Shown: piece after piece, positions 1 through 5,922 of the stretch
Position numbering within the stretch: the first letter of the stretch is position 1
How the letters are laid out: each line of letters opens with the position of its first letter
Assembly (NCBI GenBank): GCA_036505615.1
Contig: DASXTB010000137.1
Location: forward strand, 1 to 10,569
From: DASXTB01 sp036505615
GTDB taxonomy: Bacteria > Acidobacteriota > UBA6911 > JACQSX01
Reading direction: 5' to 3'
Length of the DNA stretch: 10,569 nucleotides
The notes under the pieces: generated by a model
What the model was told of the DNA's origin: nothing
The model's input: only the letters and a program-made list of their open reading frames with translations
Databases searched by the model: none
Made by a program: the position numbers and the translations under genes

Positions 1-105
1 ACCCGTCACCCGTCACCCGTCACCCGTCACCCGTCACCCGTCACCCGTCACCCGTCACCCGTCACCCGTCACCCGTCACCCGTCACCCAACACCCAACAC
101 CCGTC
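1..105. repeat. Heptanucleotide tandem array (ACCCGTC)
   Basis: Twelve exact copies of ACCCGTC run from 1 to 84. Two ACCCAAC variants (85-98) and a final ACCCGTC (99-105) follow. On the other strand the unit reads GACGGGT. The array begins at the window edge, so its full length is unknown. It ends 6 bp before the stop codon of the minus-strand gene at 112-945, so it lies just 3' of that gene. The near-perfect identity of the copies points to recent slippage expansion. Confidence 0.97.
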
Positions 106-111
106 AAAGAC

Positions 112-945
112 CTATTCCACAAACTTCACTTTCAGTGTCACCGTCGCCTCCACCACTTCACCGTCCTGAATCGCAGGCAGGAATTTCCAACTGTTCTGGA
201 CGACGGCAAGAGCGTGTTGATCGGCTTGAGGTGAAATGCCCTGGCGCACTTTGGCGTCCAAAAGCTCCCCGTTTTTGGAAACTAAACCCTGGATTTCAAC
301 TTCGGATCCGGCAGGTATTCCGGGCAGCAATTTGGGATCCTTCTTGGCAATCACACGAGGAGAAAGAGGCCTTCCGACGTCCGGAAATAACCCGATCAGC
401 GCTTCCGTTTCACCATCCGGATAGGAAACCAGATTGCCGAACGGGCGGGTTATCCCGGCCTCTTTCAATGCGGCTTCCGCGCTTTCCCGTTTCAAATCAA
501 TCTCTGTGATCTGCCGTTCCAATACGTCGAAATCGCGTTTTTCCACTTTCTGGAGGAAGAAGAAGCGCGAGCTGGAGCGAAAGATCGCTCTATCCGGATC
601 TTTAAACAGTTCCCCTACCACCGTGAAGCCTGCAAATTGATGCGGTTGGATAAGCTGAGTCGCGTAAAATGAACCCGGAGCGCCCTTCTCCTCCCTGCGA
701 AACACGTGGCCCAGCCCTGTCTTGAGGCCTGACTGCAGCAGAACGTCGTAGGGGTGAATGACCCAGACATCGTCGCCCAGATTGATGGCGTTCAGGATTA
801 ACTCGTTTTCAGAAATCGGCTGGACCGTTATGACGCGTTGATCGGAGATGTAGACAAAATAAAAGGAGGCTGCCGCCGCCAGGTGTAGCAGCAGGAAGAG
901 GACAGCGACAACCCCCAGCCAAGCCTTCAAATTGCACAAGCGCAT
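112..945 (-). CDS. Membrane-anchored protein with TonB C-terminal-like domain
   Basis: 277 aa. One hydrophobic segment lies at about residues 8-32 after a short cytoplasmic start, so the bulk should face the periplasm. The middle (about 35-130) is unrecognised. A charged, probably helical stretch follows at about 131-165. The last 85 residues resemble the TonB_C fold found in many acidobacterial 'energy transducer TonB' proteins: a G-V-S-x-N-G-E segment, an HALAVVQNSWKFLPA segment and a V-T-L-K-V-K-F terminal strand. True TonB proteins carry a proline-rich periplasmic linker, which is not obvious here, so TonB-dependent transport is uncertain. AGGAGG at 948-953 is only 2 nt from the ATG (945) but 8 nt from an in-frame TTG at codon 3 (939-937), which could be the real start. 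The gene is divergent from the VWFA gene. Family assignment is by motif memory only. Confidence 0.7.
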   Translation of the reverse strand: MRLCNLKAWLGVVAVLFLLLHLAAAASFYFVYISDQRVITVQPISENELILNAINLGDDVWVIHPYDVLLQSGLKTGLGHVFRREEKGAPGSFYATQLIQPHQFAGFTVVGELFKDPDRAIFRSSSRFFFLQKVEKRDFDVLERQITEIDLKRESAEAALKEAGITRPFGNLVSYPDGETEALIGLFPDVGRPLSPRVIAKKDPKLLPGIPAGSEVEIQGLVSKNGELLDAKVRQGISPQADQHALAVVQNSWKFLPAIQDGEVVEATVTLKVKFVE

Positions 946-1041
946 GGCCTCCTATGTTAACGGAAAAAGGACGGTGGAAGTTCGTTGATTTGATTTTGAA
1001 ACAATCCAGCTGACTAACCATCTAAAGTTGTGCAGGGGAAT

Positions 1042-1047
1042 TATAAT
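1042..1047 (+). promoter_or_regulatory. Perfect TATAAT -10 box, 6 nt before the VWFA ATG
   Basis: TATAAT at 1042-1047 is followed by CGCTAT and then ATG at 1054. Transcription usually begins about 7 nt after the -10 box, which would place the first mRNA base at or next to the A of the ATG. That would give a leaderless transcript. No good -35 match sits 17-18 bp upstream, and no Shine-Dalgarno is well placed for this ATG. Confidence 0.45.
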
Positions 1048-1053
1048 CGCTAT

Positions 1054-2997
1054 ATGAAGTTAATCTATCGTTCCGGATGCGCGTTCACTCTGGCCGCCGC
1101 TTTGTGTCTGGCCGCGGCTCATTTTTTAGCCGCGCAGGATCAATTTACTCAGCAGTCCTTGGACGGCGGAAATATCCAGCGTCTCCAGATTCAAGTAACC
1201 TCAGGCCAGGTTCGCGTCCGCGGATGGGATAGACCTACCATCGACGTGCGGGCCAAGAAACAAGCAGGCCAGGAAGTCTCATTGACGCCCACGGCAGGAG
1301 AGCTGCGAGTCGGCCCCAAGGAGCCGACTCAGCCCCTCTACGTCGACCTTTACGTCCCAGCCAGGCTGGATATCAGCGCCACCTCTTCCCAGGCCGACGT
1401 CCTCATCCACGGCATCGGCGGCCAAATTCAGGTGAAGACTGAGTCGGGGAAAGCCCACTTCTACGAGAACCCGGGTAGGGTTCAGGCAGTCACTAATTCC
1501 GGCGAGATCCGCTTTCTAGCGCCCGAACAGTACCAGTCGAGCCTCGACCTGAAGAGCCAAAGTGGAAATATCCACGTCACTTTGAACTCAGATGATTTTA
1601 AGATCCATGCCGTCACCTTAGGATCGATTTTTGTCAACGGCCAGGAAAGAGTCACAGGCCTGAGCGCAAACAAGGAAACGGTATTCGACTCGGGAAATGG
1701 CGCCCGGCCTGCGGTCCAGCTCGCCAGCGGAAGCGGCAAGGTCATAATTCAGACCTCGCGGGCAGGTTTGGCCGCATCCTCAACTTCGCCGGCAAACGAT
1801 GCCTCCCGACCCGCCGCCTCCGGCGCGGCTCGCACTCCGTCGGGCAGCTACCCCTCGGCGACTCGCCGGGATGCTCCGGCAAATGCGCCCGACCCATACG
1901 GCCGTGGGCCAAGGGATGAATCTGTTCCCTTCCCTCGCGCTGAAACCACGCGCCCGGACCGACGCTCGGGGGACACCTCTGGAGATTCGGGGAACAAGAA
2001 GAATTACAAGGTGTATGGATCGACCGTCGACTCCGGTTATTCCGTTCGATCCAACGTGGACTATGTCAACTTGAACGTTAGCGTCCGGGATCGGGTGTCG
2101 AGCCGCAGCGTGGGCTATCTTCGCAAGGAAGATTTCCTGGTCTACGAGGACGGACAGCCCCAAAACGTGGAAAAATTCCTTACCGCAGAGACTCCATTCA
2201 GCCTTTTGCTGCTGATAGATACCAGCGGAAGCACGGGGGAGTTTGTCGACTTGATGAAGGAAGCGTCCATCAATTTCCTTCGTCAACTGAAGCCTCAGGA
2301 CGAAGTGGCGGTGGCTGTTTTTAATACTGACGTGGACTTGCTGGCGGATTTCTCGACCAGACGCGTTGAAGCTGAACGAGCTATTCGCAGCATTCGCTCG
2401 CATGGCGGGACCGCTTTCTACGATGCGCTGGAAACCAGCATCCACGGCTACATGGAACACATCCGCGGCCGCAAGGCGATCGTCGTCTTTACGGACGGAG
2501 TGGACAATCAACTGGAAGGACACGGCGGGTCCACGACGACTTTCAATCAGTTGATGAGAGGAATTCAGGAGGAAGACACCATCATTTATCCTGTCTTTCT
2601 TGATTCGGATCCGTCACAGAGTTCGATGGGAGGTTTTGGCCGCATCCTGGGCGACATCCTGAACGGTGGACCGCGTATTCGTATCGGCGGCGGACGCAGC
2701 ACCCGCGACATCTACGAGCGGGCGCGGGAACAACTTGCCTCAATAGCTGAACAGACCGGAGGCAGGATGTATACCCCGCACCGAATCGAGGACCTCGATG
2801 GTGTCTATCGACAGATCGCCGACGACCTGCGCATTCAGTACACCCTTAGCTACGCCTCAAGCAATCCGGCCAAAGATGGCAGTTGGCGACGCATTCAGGT
2901 CCGAATCCAGGGACATCCCGAATATTTGGCTCGAACCAGGCTCGGCTACTACTCTAACGATGCGAGCAGGGCACACGCGGAGAGTAGAAGGCCGTAG
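1054..2997 (+). CDS. Secreted DUF4097-like / VWFA-related acidobacterial protein
   Basis: 647 aa from ATG 1054. A GTG at 1030 would add 8 residues but overlaps the -10 box. A signal peptide covers about 1-28, with a hydrophobic core and likely cleavage near AAQ-D. Residues about 35-235 show repeated S-G-x-(V/I/A)-x-(V/F) turns (SGQVRV, SGKAHF, SGEIRF, SGNIHV), typical of a DUF4097-type beta-stack. About 236-322 is a Pro/Ser/Ala/Arg linker. About 330-638 matches the VWFA-related acidobacterial domain. Its metal-ion-dependent adhesion site appears complete: DTSGS at 389-393, T453 in HGGTAFYDA and D481 in VVFTDGVDN. The conserved YTLSY segment lies near the C-terminus. A Gly-rich insertion (GRILGDILNGGPRIRIGGG) interrupts the VWA fold. 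The domain is known for metal-dependent protein binding; the partner here is unknown. It is an envelope or extracellular protein with no visible membrane anchor. Confidence 0.88.
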   Translation: MKLIYRSGCAFTLAAALCLAAAHFLAAQDQFTQQSLDGGNIQRLQIQVTSGQVRVRGWDRPTIDVRAKKQAGQEVSLTPTAGELRVGPKEPTQPLYVDLYVPARLDISATSSQADVLIHGIGGQIQVKTESGKAHFYENPGRVQAVTNSGEIRFLAPEQYQSSLDLKSQSGNIHVTLNSDDFKIHAVTLGSIFVNGQERVTGLSANKETVFDSGNGARPAVQLASGSGKVIIQTSRAGLAASSTSPANDASRPAASGAARTPSGSYPSATRRDAPANAPDPYGRGPRDESVPFPRAETTRPDRRSGDTSGDSGNKKNYKVYGSTVDSGYSVRSNVDYVNLNVSVRDRVSSRSVGYLRKEDFLVYEDGQPQNVEKFLTAETPFSLLLLIDTSGSTGEFVDLMKEASINFLRQLKPQDEVAVAVFNTDVDLLADFSTRRVEAERAIRSIRSHGGTAFYDALETSIHGYMEHIRGRKAIVVFTDGVDNQLEGHGGSTTTFNQLMRGIQEEDTIIYPVFLDSDPSQSSMGGFGRILGDILNGGPRIRIGGGRSTRDIYERAREQLASIAEQTGGRMYTPHRIEDLDGVYRQIADDLRIQYTLSYASSNPAKDGSWRRIQVRIQGHPEYLARTRLGYYSNDASRAHAESRRP

Positions 2998-3015
2998 GTT
3001 CTTGCGAAGGGAGTA

Positions 3016-3051
3016 AGCGGAAGGCAGAAGGCGGAAAGCGGAAGGCGGAAG
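3016..3051 (+). repeat. GCGGAAG heptamer array, left arm of inverted repeat
   Basis: Five heptamers (GCGGAAG, GCAGAAG, GCGGAAA, GCGGAAG, GCGGAAG) run from 3017 to 3051, starting 20 bp after the VWFA stop. Positions 3019-3036 are the exact reverse complement of 3231-3248, giving an 18-bp arm pair about 195 bp apart. The strand is entirely purine apart from the C in each unit. Confidence 0.93.
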
Positions 3052-3102
3052 ACGCAGAGACAGTTAAGAAATTATGAATTGAAGCTTTGAGGAACCTAAG
3101 GG

Positions 3103-3841
3103 TTAGTTTCCGCCGAATGACGCCGGTTCGAACCTTGACACTTCTTCTTTTTTTCTTCCCCTGATCCTTCTGGCTTCTGCCTTCTGCCTTCTGCCCTTCG
3201 ATTTCTGCCTTCCGCTTTCCGCCTTCCGCCTTCCGCCTTCTGCCTTCCGCCTTCTGCTTCCTTCCCGCCACCTCTCATACTTACGCGCCAGCCGCAGATA
3301 AATCTCAAAGGCTTGGCCGGATTCCTCAAATTTCATAAAAAACAGCCTGCGAACTTCCTTTCGCGAAATCCTGCCATGCAGGTAGAGGCGATATAGTCTC
3401 TCTCCCAGCCTATAACCAAGTTCGTGTACCAGCAGTGTATAGACTCTGCCTTCTGACCGGAGGCCCTCGGAGATAACCGCGGGAATTTCGCGGAATCTGC
3501 GGTAATGAATCTCCAATTCATTGTGCTTTTTCAGGAACAGTCGAATGAATTGGATTTAGGAACGAGTGATGCGAAGAGGATTGACAGAAGCGCGCCGCTC
3601 GCGGACTTCTCCATCACTGTGAAAGAGAGACTGCTGAAGCTGATCGCGGGAATAAACCTCTGGATATGCGTCGACGGATGTCCTGATAGTGGGCGAATTC
3701 CCGACTGAACTCTTTCACGTACTGTGAGTGATTGCTTTTGTCGGAGCCGAAGATTTCCCGCTGCAGCTTTTTGATCTCGCGGCGGAGAAAGCGCACCTTG
3801 TCGGCGATATTTTTGGTTTCACAATCCCAGATTCTTTTCAT
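3103..3841 (-). pseudogene. Broken gene, possibly ChaN-like
   Basis: The 3' part (frame ending at 3103) reads ...RLFLKKHNELEIHYRRF..., then an HELGYRLGERLYRLYL segment and GRISRKEVRRLFF, which look like selected protein sequence. The 5' part begins at ATG 3841 (MKRIWDCETKNIADK...) with REIKKLQREIF and FSREFAHYQDIR, then runs to a stop at 3616-3614. Moving one base after HYQDIR gives DAYPEVYSRDQLQQSLFHSD, in the same frame as the 3' part and separated from it only by one TAA (3558-3556). So one frameshift and one stop split the gene. The full span codes for only about 190 residues before the repeats, suggesting that a middle domain is missing. The order of parts recalls ChaN-type haem-binding lipoproteins, but that is from memory and weak. 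The original C-terminus has run into the heptamer array, adding about 50 repeat-coded residues. Confidence 0.5.
3174..3257 (+). repeat. CTTCYGC heptamer array, right arm of inverted repeat
   Basis: Twelve contiguous 7-bp units, mostly CTTCTGC or CTTCCGC with a few single-base variants (CCTTCGA at 3195, TTTCTGC at 3202, TTTCCGC at 3216). It is the reverse complement family of the array at 3016-3051. On the minus strand it has no stop codon in any frame, which creates long low-complexity reading frames rich in K-A-E-G-R. It overlaps the 3' end of the broken minus-strand gene. Confidence 0.95.
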
Positions 3842-3964
3842 GTGAGGCCTGGACGTGAATCAGTTTGCCGCGGCACCATGACGCCGGGCAACGAGAACCG
3901 ATCTGCGCTTCGAGCGTGATTTTATTACAGAGTGGATGAAGGTTCGAAGCTCCGGGGCCATTCC

Positions 3965-3994
3965 TTGACAATGTGAAAAATCGTGTGGTAGCGT
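3965..3994 (+). promoter_or_regulatory. Sigma70-like promoter for the gcv cluster
   Basis: TTGACA (3965-3970) is a perfect -35 box. After 18 bp comes TAGCGT (3989-3994), a moderate -10 box preceded by TGTGG. Transcription would start near 4001, giving a leader of about 97 nt before the gcvT ATG at 4098. A reading-frame extension of gcvT back to GTG 3993 would overlap the -10 box, so it is unlikely to be translated. Confidence 0.55.
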
Positions 3995-4034
3995 GCGATG
4001 TTTCGCAGCTGCGGCGCAATTGGCCTGCCTCCAA

Positions 4035-4062
4035 AACCATTTTGAGACAATCTCGAATGGTT
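4035..4062 (+). promoter_or_regulatory. Hairpin in the gcvT leader
   Basis: AACCATT (4035-4041) pairs with AATGGTT (4056-4062). Inside, GAGA (4044-4047) pairs with TCTC (4051-4054) around a CAA loop, with a small 2x1 internal loop between the stems. It lies 35 nt before the start codon. I could not recognise the conserved core of a glycine riboswitch around it, and no T-tract follows, so its role is open. Confidence 0.4.
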
Positions 4063-4097
4063 GCCGTTCAGCCCGACCGGACGCCTCGAAGACAGGA

Positions 4098-5180
4098 ATG
4101 AAGAAGACACCCCTCAATCGAATTCACTGCGAAATGGGAGCGCGCATGGTGGAGTTCGCAGGCTGGGACATGCCGGTGCAGTACCAGGGCCCCGTCAAGG
4201 AGCATCTGGCCGTTAGAAATGCAGCCGGTATGTTCGACGTCAGCCACATGGGCGAGATTGAGATCCGCGGCGCCGATGCTCTTCGCCTGCTGCAGAAAGT
4301 GACTTCCAATGACGCTTCCGCTCTGCAAATCGGCCAGGTGCAGTACTCGGCGCTAATGCATCCGAAGGGCACCTTCGTTGACGATACCACCGTTTATCGG
4401 CGTGGCGAGAATCATTACTTCCTCTGTGTGAACGCATCCAATCAGGAGAAGGATTTTGCGTGGATCCGCGAACACGCCAAAGGCGGCGTCAACGTGGAAA
4501 ACAACAGCGGGCAGTACGTTCAGCTTGCCATTCAGGGACCCAAAGCGCTCGGCATACTACAGCCCCTCACGCCCATCCGTCTGGACAGAATCGCGTATTA
4601 CTGGCTGGCCGAAGGGAAATTCCTCGATGTCCCCTGTATCATCTCCCGCACCGGGTACACAGGTGAAGACGGGTTTGAGATTTACTTTTCACCTGAATTC
4701 GCCGAGAAAATCTGGATGGCGATCCTGGAAACCGGTAAATCTCGCGGCCTGGTTCCTGCGGGGCTCGCGGCACGAAACACTTTGCGGTTGGAAGCAAAGA
4801 TGGCGTTGTACGGAAACGACATCGACGAGAGCACCACAGTCCTAGAGGCGGACCTGGGCTGGATTGTCAAGTGGAACAAAGGGCCTTTCATTGGCCGTGA
4901 CGTTCTAGAAACACAAAGGGCAGAGGGCGTCAAAAGAAAACTGATCGGCTTTGAGATGGTCGACCGCGGCATAGCGCGGGATCACTATCCAATCTTCCTG
5001 GATGGCGAGCCGAGAGGGCACGTTTGCAGCGGAAGCTTTGTCCCCTTTCTGGAAAAGAATATCGGGCTGGCTTACCTGCCTCGAGACTACTGTGGCGTGG
5101 GAAGCCAATTTTTCGTGGAAGTACGCGGAAAAAAACTCACAGCCCAAGTTGTCAAAACGCCGTTTTACAAACGCAAGTAA
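4098..5180 (+). CDS. gcvT: Aminomethyltransferase, glycine cleavage T-protein
   Basis: 360 aa, the usual length. In the glycine cleavage complex, GcvT takes the aminomethyl group from the lipoyl arm of GcvH and passes the methylene to tetrahydrofolate, releasing ammonia. Recognisable segments are EFAGWDMPVQY near the start, FDVSHMGEIEIRG, the acidic FVDDTTVYR with D95-D96 at the position of the family's catalytic aspartate, VNASNQEKDF, GYTGEDGFEIYF (186-197) of the folate-binding domain, and the C-terminal barrel with GHVCSGSFVPFLEKNIGLAY. The ATG at 4098 is chosen because homologues begin near KKTPLNRIH and because upstream codons overlap the promoter. The AGGA just before the ATG is too close to be a normal Shine-Dalgarno. 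It is the first gene of the gcv cluster; gcvH follows after 195 bp of repeats. Confidence 0.96.
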   Translation: MKKTPLNRIHCEMGARMVEFAGWDMPVQYQGPVKEHLAVRNAAGMFDVSHMGEIEIRGADALRLLQKVTSNDASALQIGQVQYSALMHPKGTFVDDTTVYRRGENHYFLCVNASNQEKDFAWIREHAKGGVNVENNSGQYVQLAIQGPKALGILQPLTPIRLDRIAYYWLAEGKFLDVPCIISRTGYTGEDGFEIYFSPEFAEKIWMAILETGKSRGLVPAGLAARNTLRLEAKMALYGNDIDESTTVLEADLGWIVKWNKGPFIGRDVLETQRAEGVKRKLIGFEMVDRGIARDHYPIFLDGEPRGHVCSGSFVPFLEKNIGLAYLPRDYCGVGSQFFVEVRGKKLTAQVVKTPFYKRK

Positions 5181-5183
5181 TGA

Positions 5184-5240
5184 GTCATCGGTCACCGGTC
5201 ATCGGTCAACAGGTCAACAAGTCCGCAGGTCAACAGGTCC
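5184..5240 (+). repeat. GTCATCG/GTCAACA repeat array, left arm
   Basis: Four 7-bp units (GTCATCG, GTCACCG, GTCATCG, GTCAACA) from 5184 to 5211 are followed by 8-bp versions (GGTCAACA, AGTCCGCA, GGTCAACA) and a final GGTCC. It begins 4 bp after the gcvT stop. CAGGTCAACAAGTC (5210-5223) is the exact reverse complement of 5269-5282, so this array and the next form an inverted pair with a 45-nt gap. Confidence 0.9.
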
Positions 5241-5260
5241 ACTGAGCAACGACGTTCTCT

Positions 5261-5357
5261 GACTTGATGACTTGTTGACCTGCTGACCTGGAGACTGTTA
5301 ACTACTGATGACCGATGACTGTTGACTGATGATTGATGACCGATGACCGATAACTGA
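5261..5357 (+). repeat. GATGACC heptamer array, right arm
   Basis: Seven consecutive 7-bp units with consensus GATGACC occupy 5307-5355 (GATGACC, GATGACT, GTTGACT, GATGATT, GATGACC, GATGACC, GATAACT). Positions 5261-5290 carry the related GACTTGATGACTTGTTGACC type. The family is the reverse complement of the left array at 5184-5240. The whole gcvT-gcvH gap is repeat except about 20 bp holding the gcvH ribosome site (AAGGA, 5365-5369). Confidence 0.92.
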
Positions 5358-5375
5358 CATCTTTAAGGAATTTGA

Positions 5376-5765
5376 ATGACGAATCCTGAAAACCTGAAGT
5401 ACACAAAGGACCACGAGTGGTTACGCGTGGAAGGCGATACTGGAGTGGTTGGAATCACTGATCACGCTCAACATGAGCTCGGGGACGTGGTCTTTGTGGA
5501 GCTCCCAGAGTTAGGACGCTTGGTGAATGCCGGAGAAGCCTTCGGATCTGTCGAATCGGTAAAGGCCGTAAGCGAGGTCTACTGCCCGGTCTCGGGCGAG
5601 ATCATCGAAGTCAATCAAAAGCTTGCCGACAAACCGGAGCTGCTGAACTCAGAACCTTATGGTGCCGGCTGGATCCTGAAGATCAAAATGAAGAATCCAG
5701 GCGAGCAGGCGAAGCTGCTTACCGCGGCCGATTACACAGAGTTGACAAAGGGATCAGAGCAATAG
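5376..5765 (+). CDS. gcvH: Glycine cleavage H-protein (lipoyl carrier)
   Basis: 129 aa, normal for the family. GcvH carries the aminomethyl group on a lipoyl-lysine arm between P-, T- and L-proteins. The lipoyl site is K63 in GSVESVKAVSEVYCPVSGEI. The N-terminal KYTKDHEWLRVEGD and the GITDHAQHELGDVVFVELPE segment are typical, as is the NSEPYGAGWILKIK C-terminal part. The start is supported by AAGGA at 5365-5369 with a 6-nt spacer. The gene is complete and shows no anomaly. It needs a lipoylation route (LipB/LipA or LplA) encoded outside the window. Confidence 0.97.
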   Translation: MTNPENLKYTKDHEWLRVEGDTGVVGITDHAQHELGDVVFVELPELGRLVNAGEAFGSVESVKAVSEVYCPVSGEIIEVNQKLADKPELLNSEPYGAGWILKIKMKNPGEQAKLLTAADYTELTKGSEQ

Positions 5766-5768
5766 ACT

Positions 5769-5898
5769 GGAGACGCCGAAGGCGTCCTCCGGTTTGGACA
5801 TTTTGGAGCGACGGCCCGTGGGCGTCTTCCGCACAATCTTTTATCGTGCAGGAGTCGCCCCAACGGGGCGTCTCTCCAATAGCGCCGCGTCGCGGCGC
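5769..5898. repeat. Cluster of REP-like GC-rich hairpins between gcvH and gcvPA
   Basis: There are three hairpins in 130 bp. GACGCC (5772-5777) pairs with GGCGTC (5781-5786) around GAA. CGCCCC (5856-5861) pairs with GGGGCG (5865-5870) around AAC, with flanking GGAG and CTCC able to extend it. GCGCCGCG (5882-5889) pairs with CGCGGCGC (5891-5898) as a near-perfect palindrome. The motif GGAGACGCC (5769) recurs inverted at 5820-5829 and 5867-5877. No T-tract follows, so these are more like repetitive extragenic palindromes or mRNA-stability elements than terminators. Confidence 0.75.
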
Positions 5899-5922
5899 CA
5901 AATTGACAAACTAAGAAATTAA

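Noticed and set aside
1..105. CRISPR array
   Set aside because: The units are 7 bp with no spacers between them. It is a simple tandem repeat.
1780..2523. Long minus-strand open frame (247 aa) opposite the VWFA gene
   Set aside because: It lies wholly antisense to a well-supported gene, has no recognisable domain and probably results from high GC codon bias.
2954..3329. Overlapping minus-strand frames coding for K-A-E-G-R-rich proteins
   Set aside because: They are produced by the heptamer repeat, which has no stop codon in any minus-strand frame. They have no ribosome site and no non-repeat conserved part.
3993..4097. 35-residue N-terminal extension of gcvT from GTG 3993
   Set aside because: The codons overlap the -10 box and leader. 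The extension is rich in Cys and Ala, unlike GcvT, and homologues start at about KKTPLNRIH.
4001..4097. Glycine riboswitch before gcvT
   Set aside because: I could not find the conserved core or a tandem aptamer layout by eye in about 100 nt. A covariance search would be decisive.
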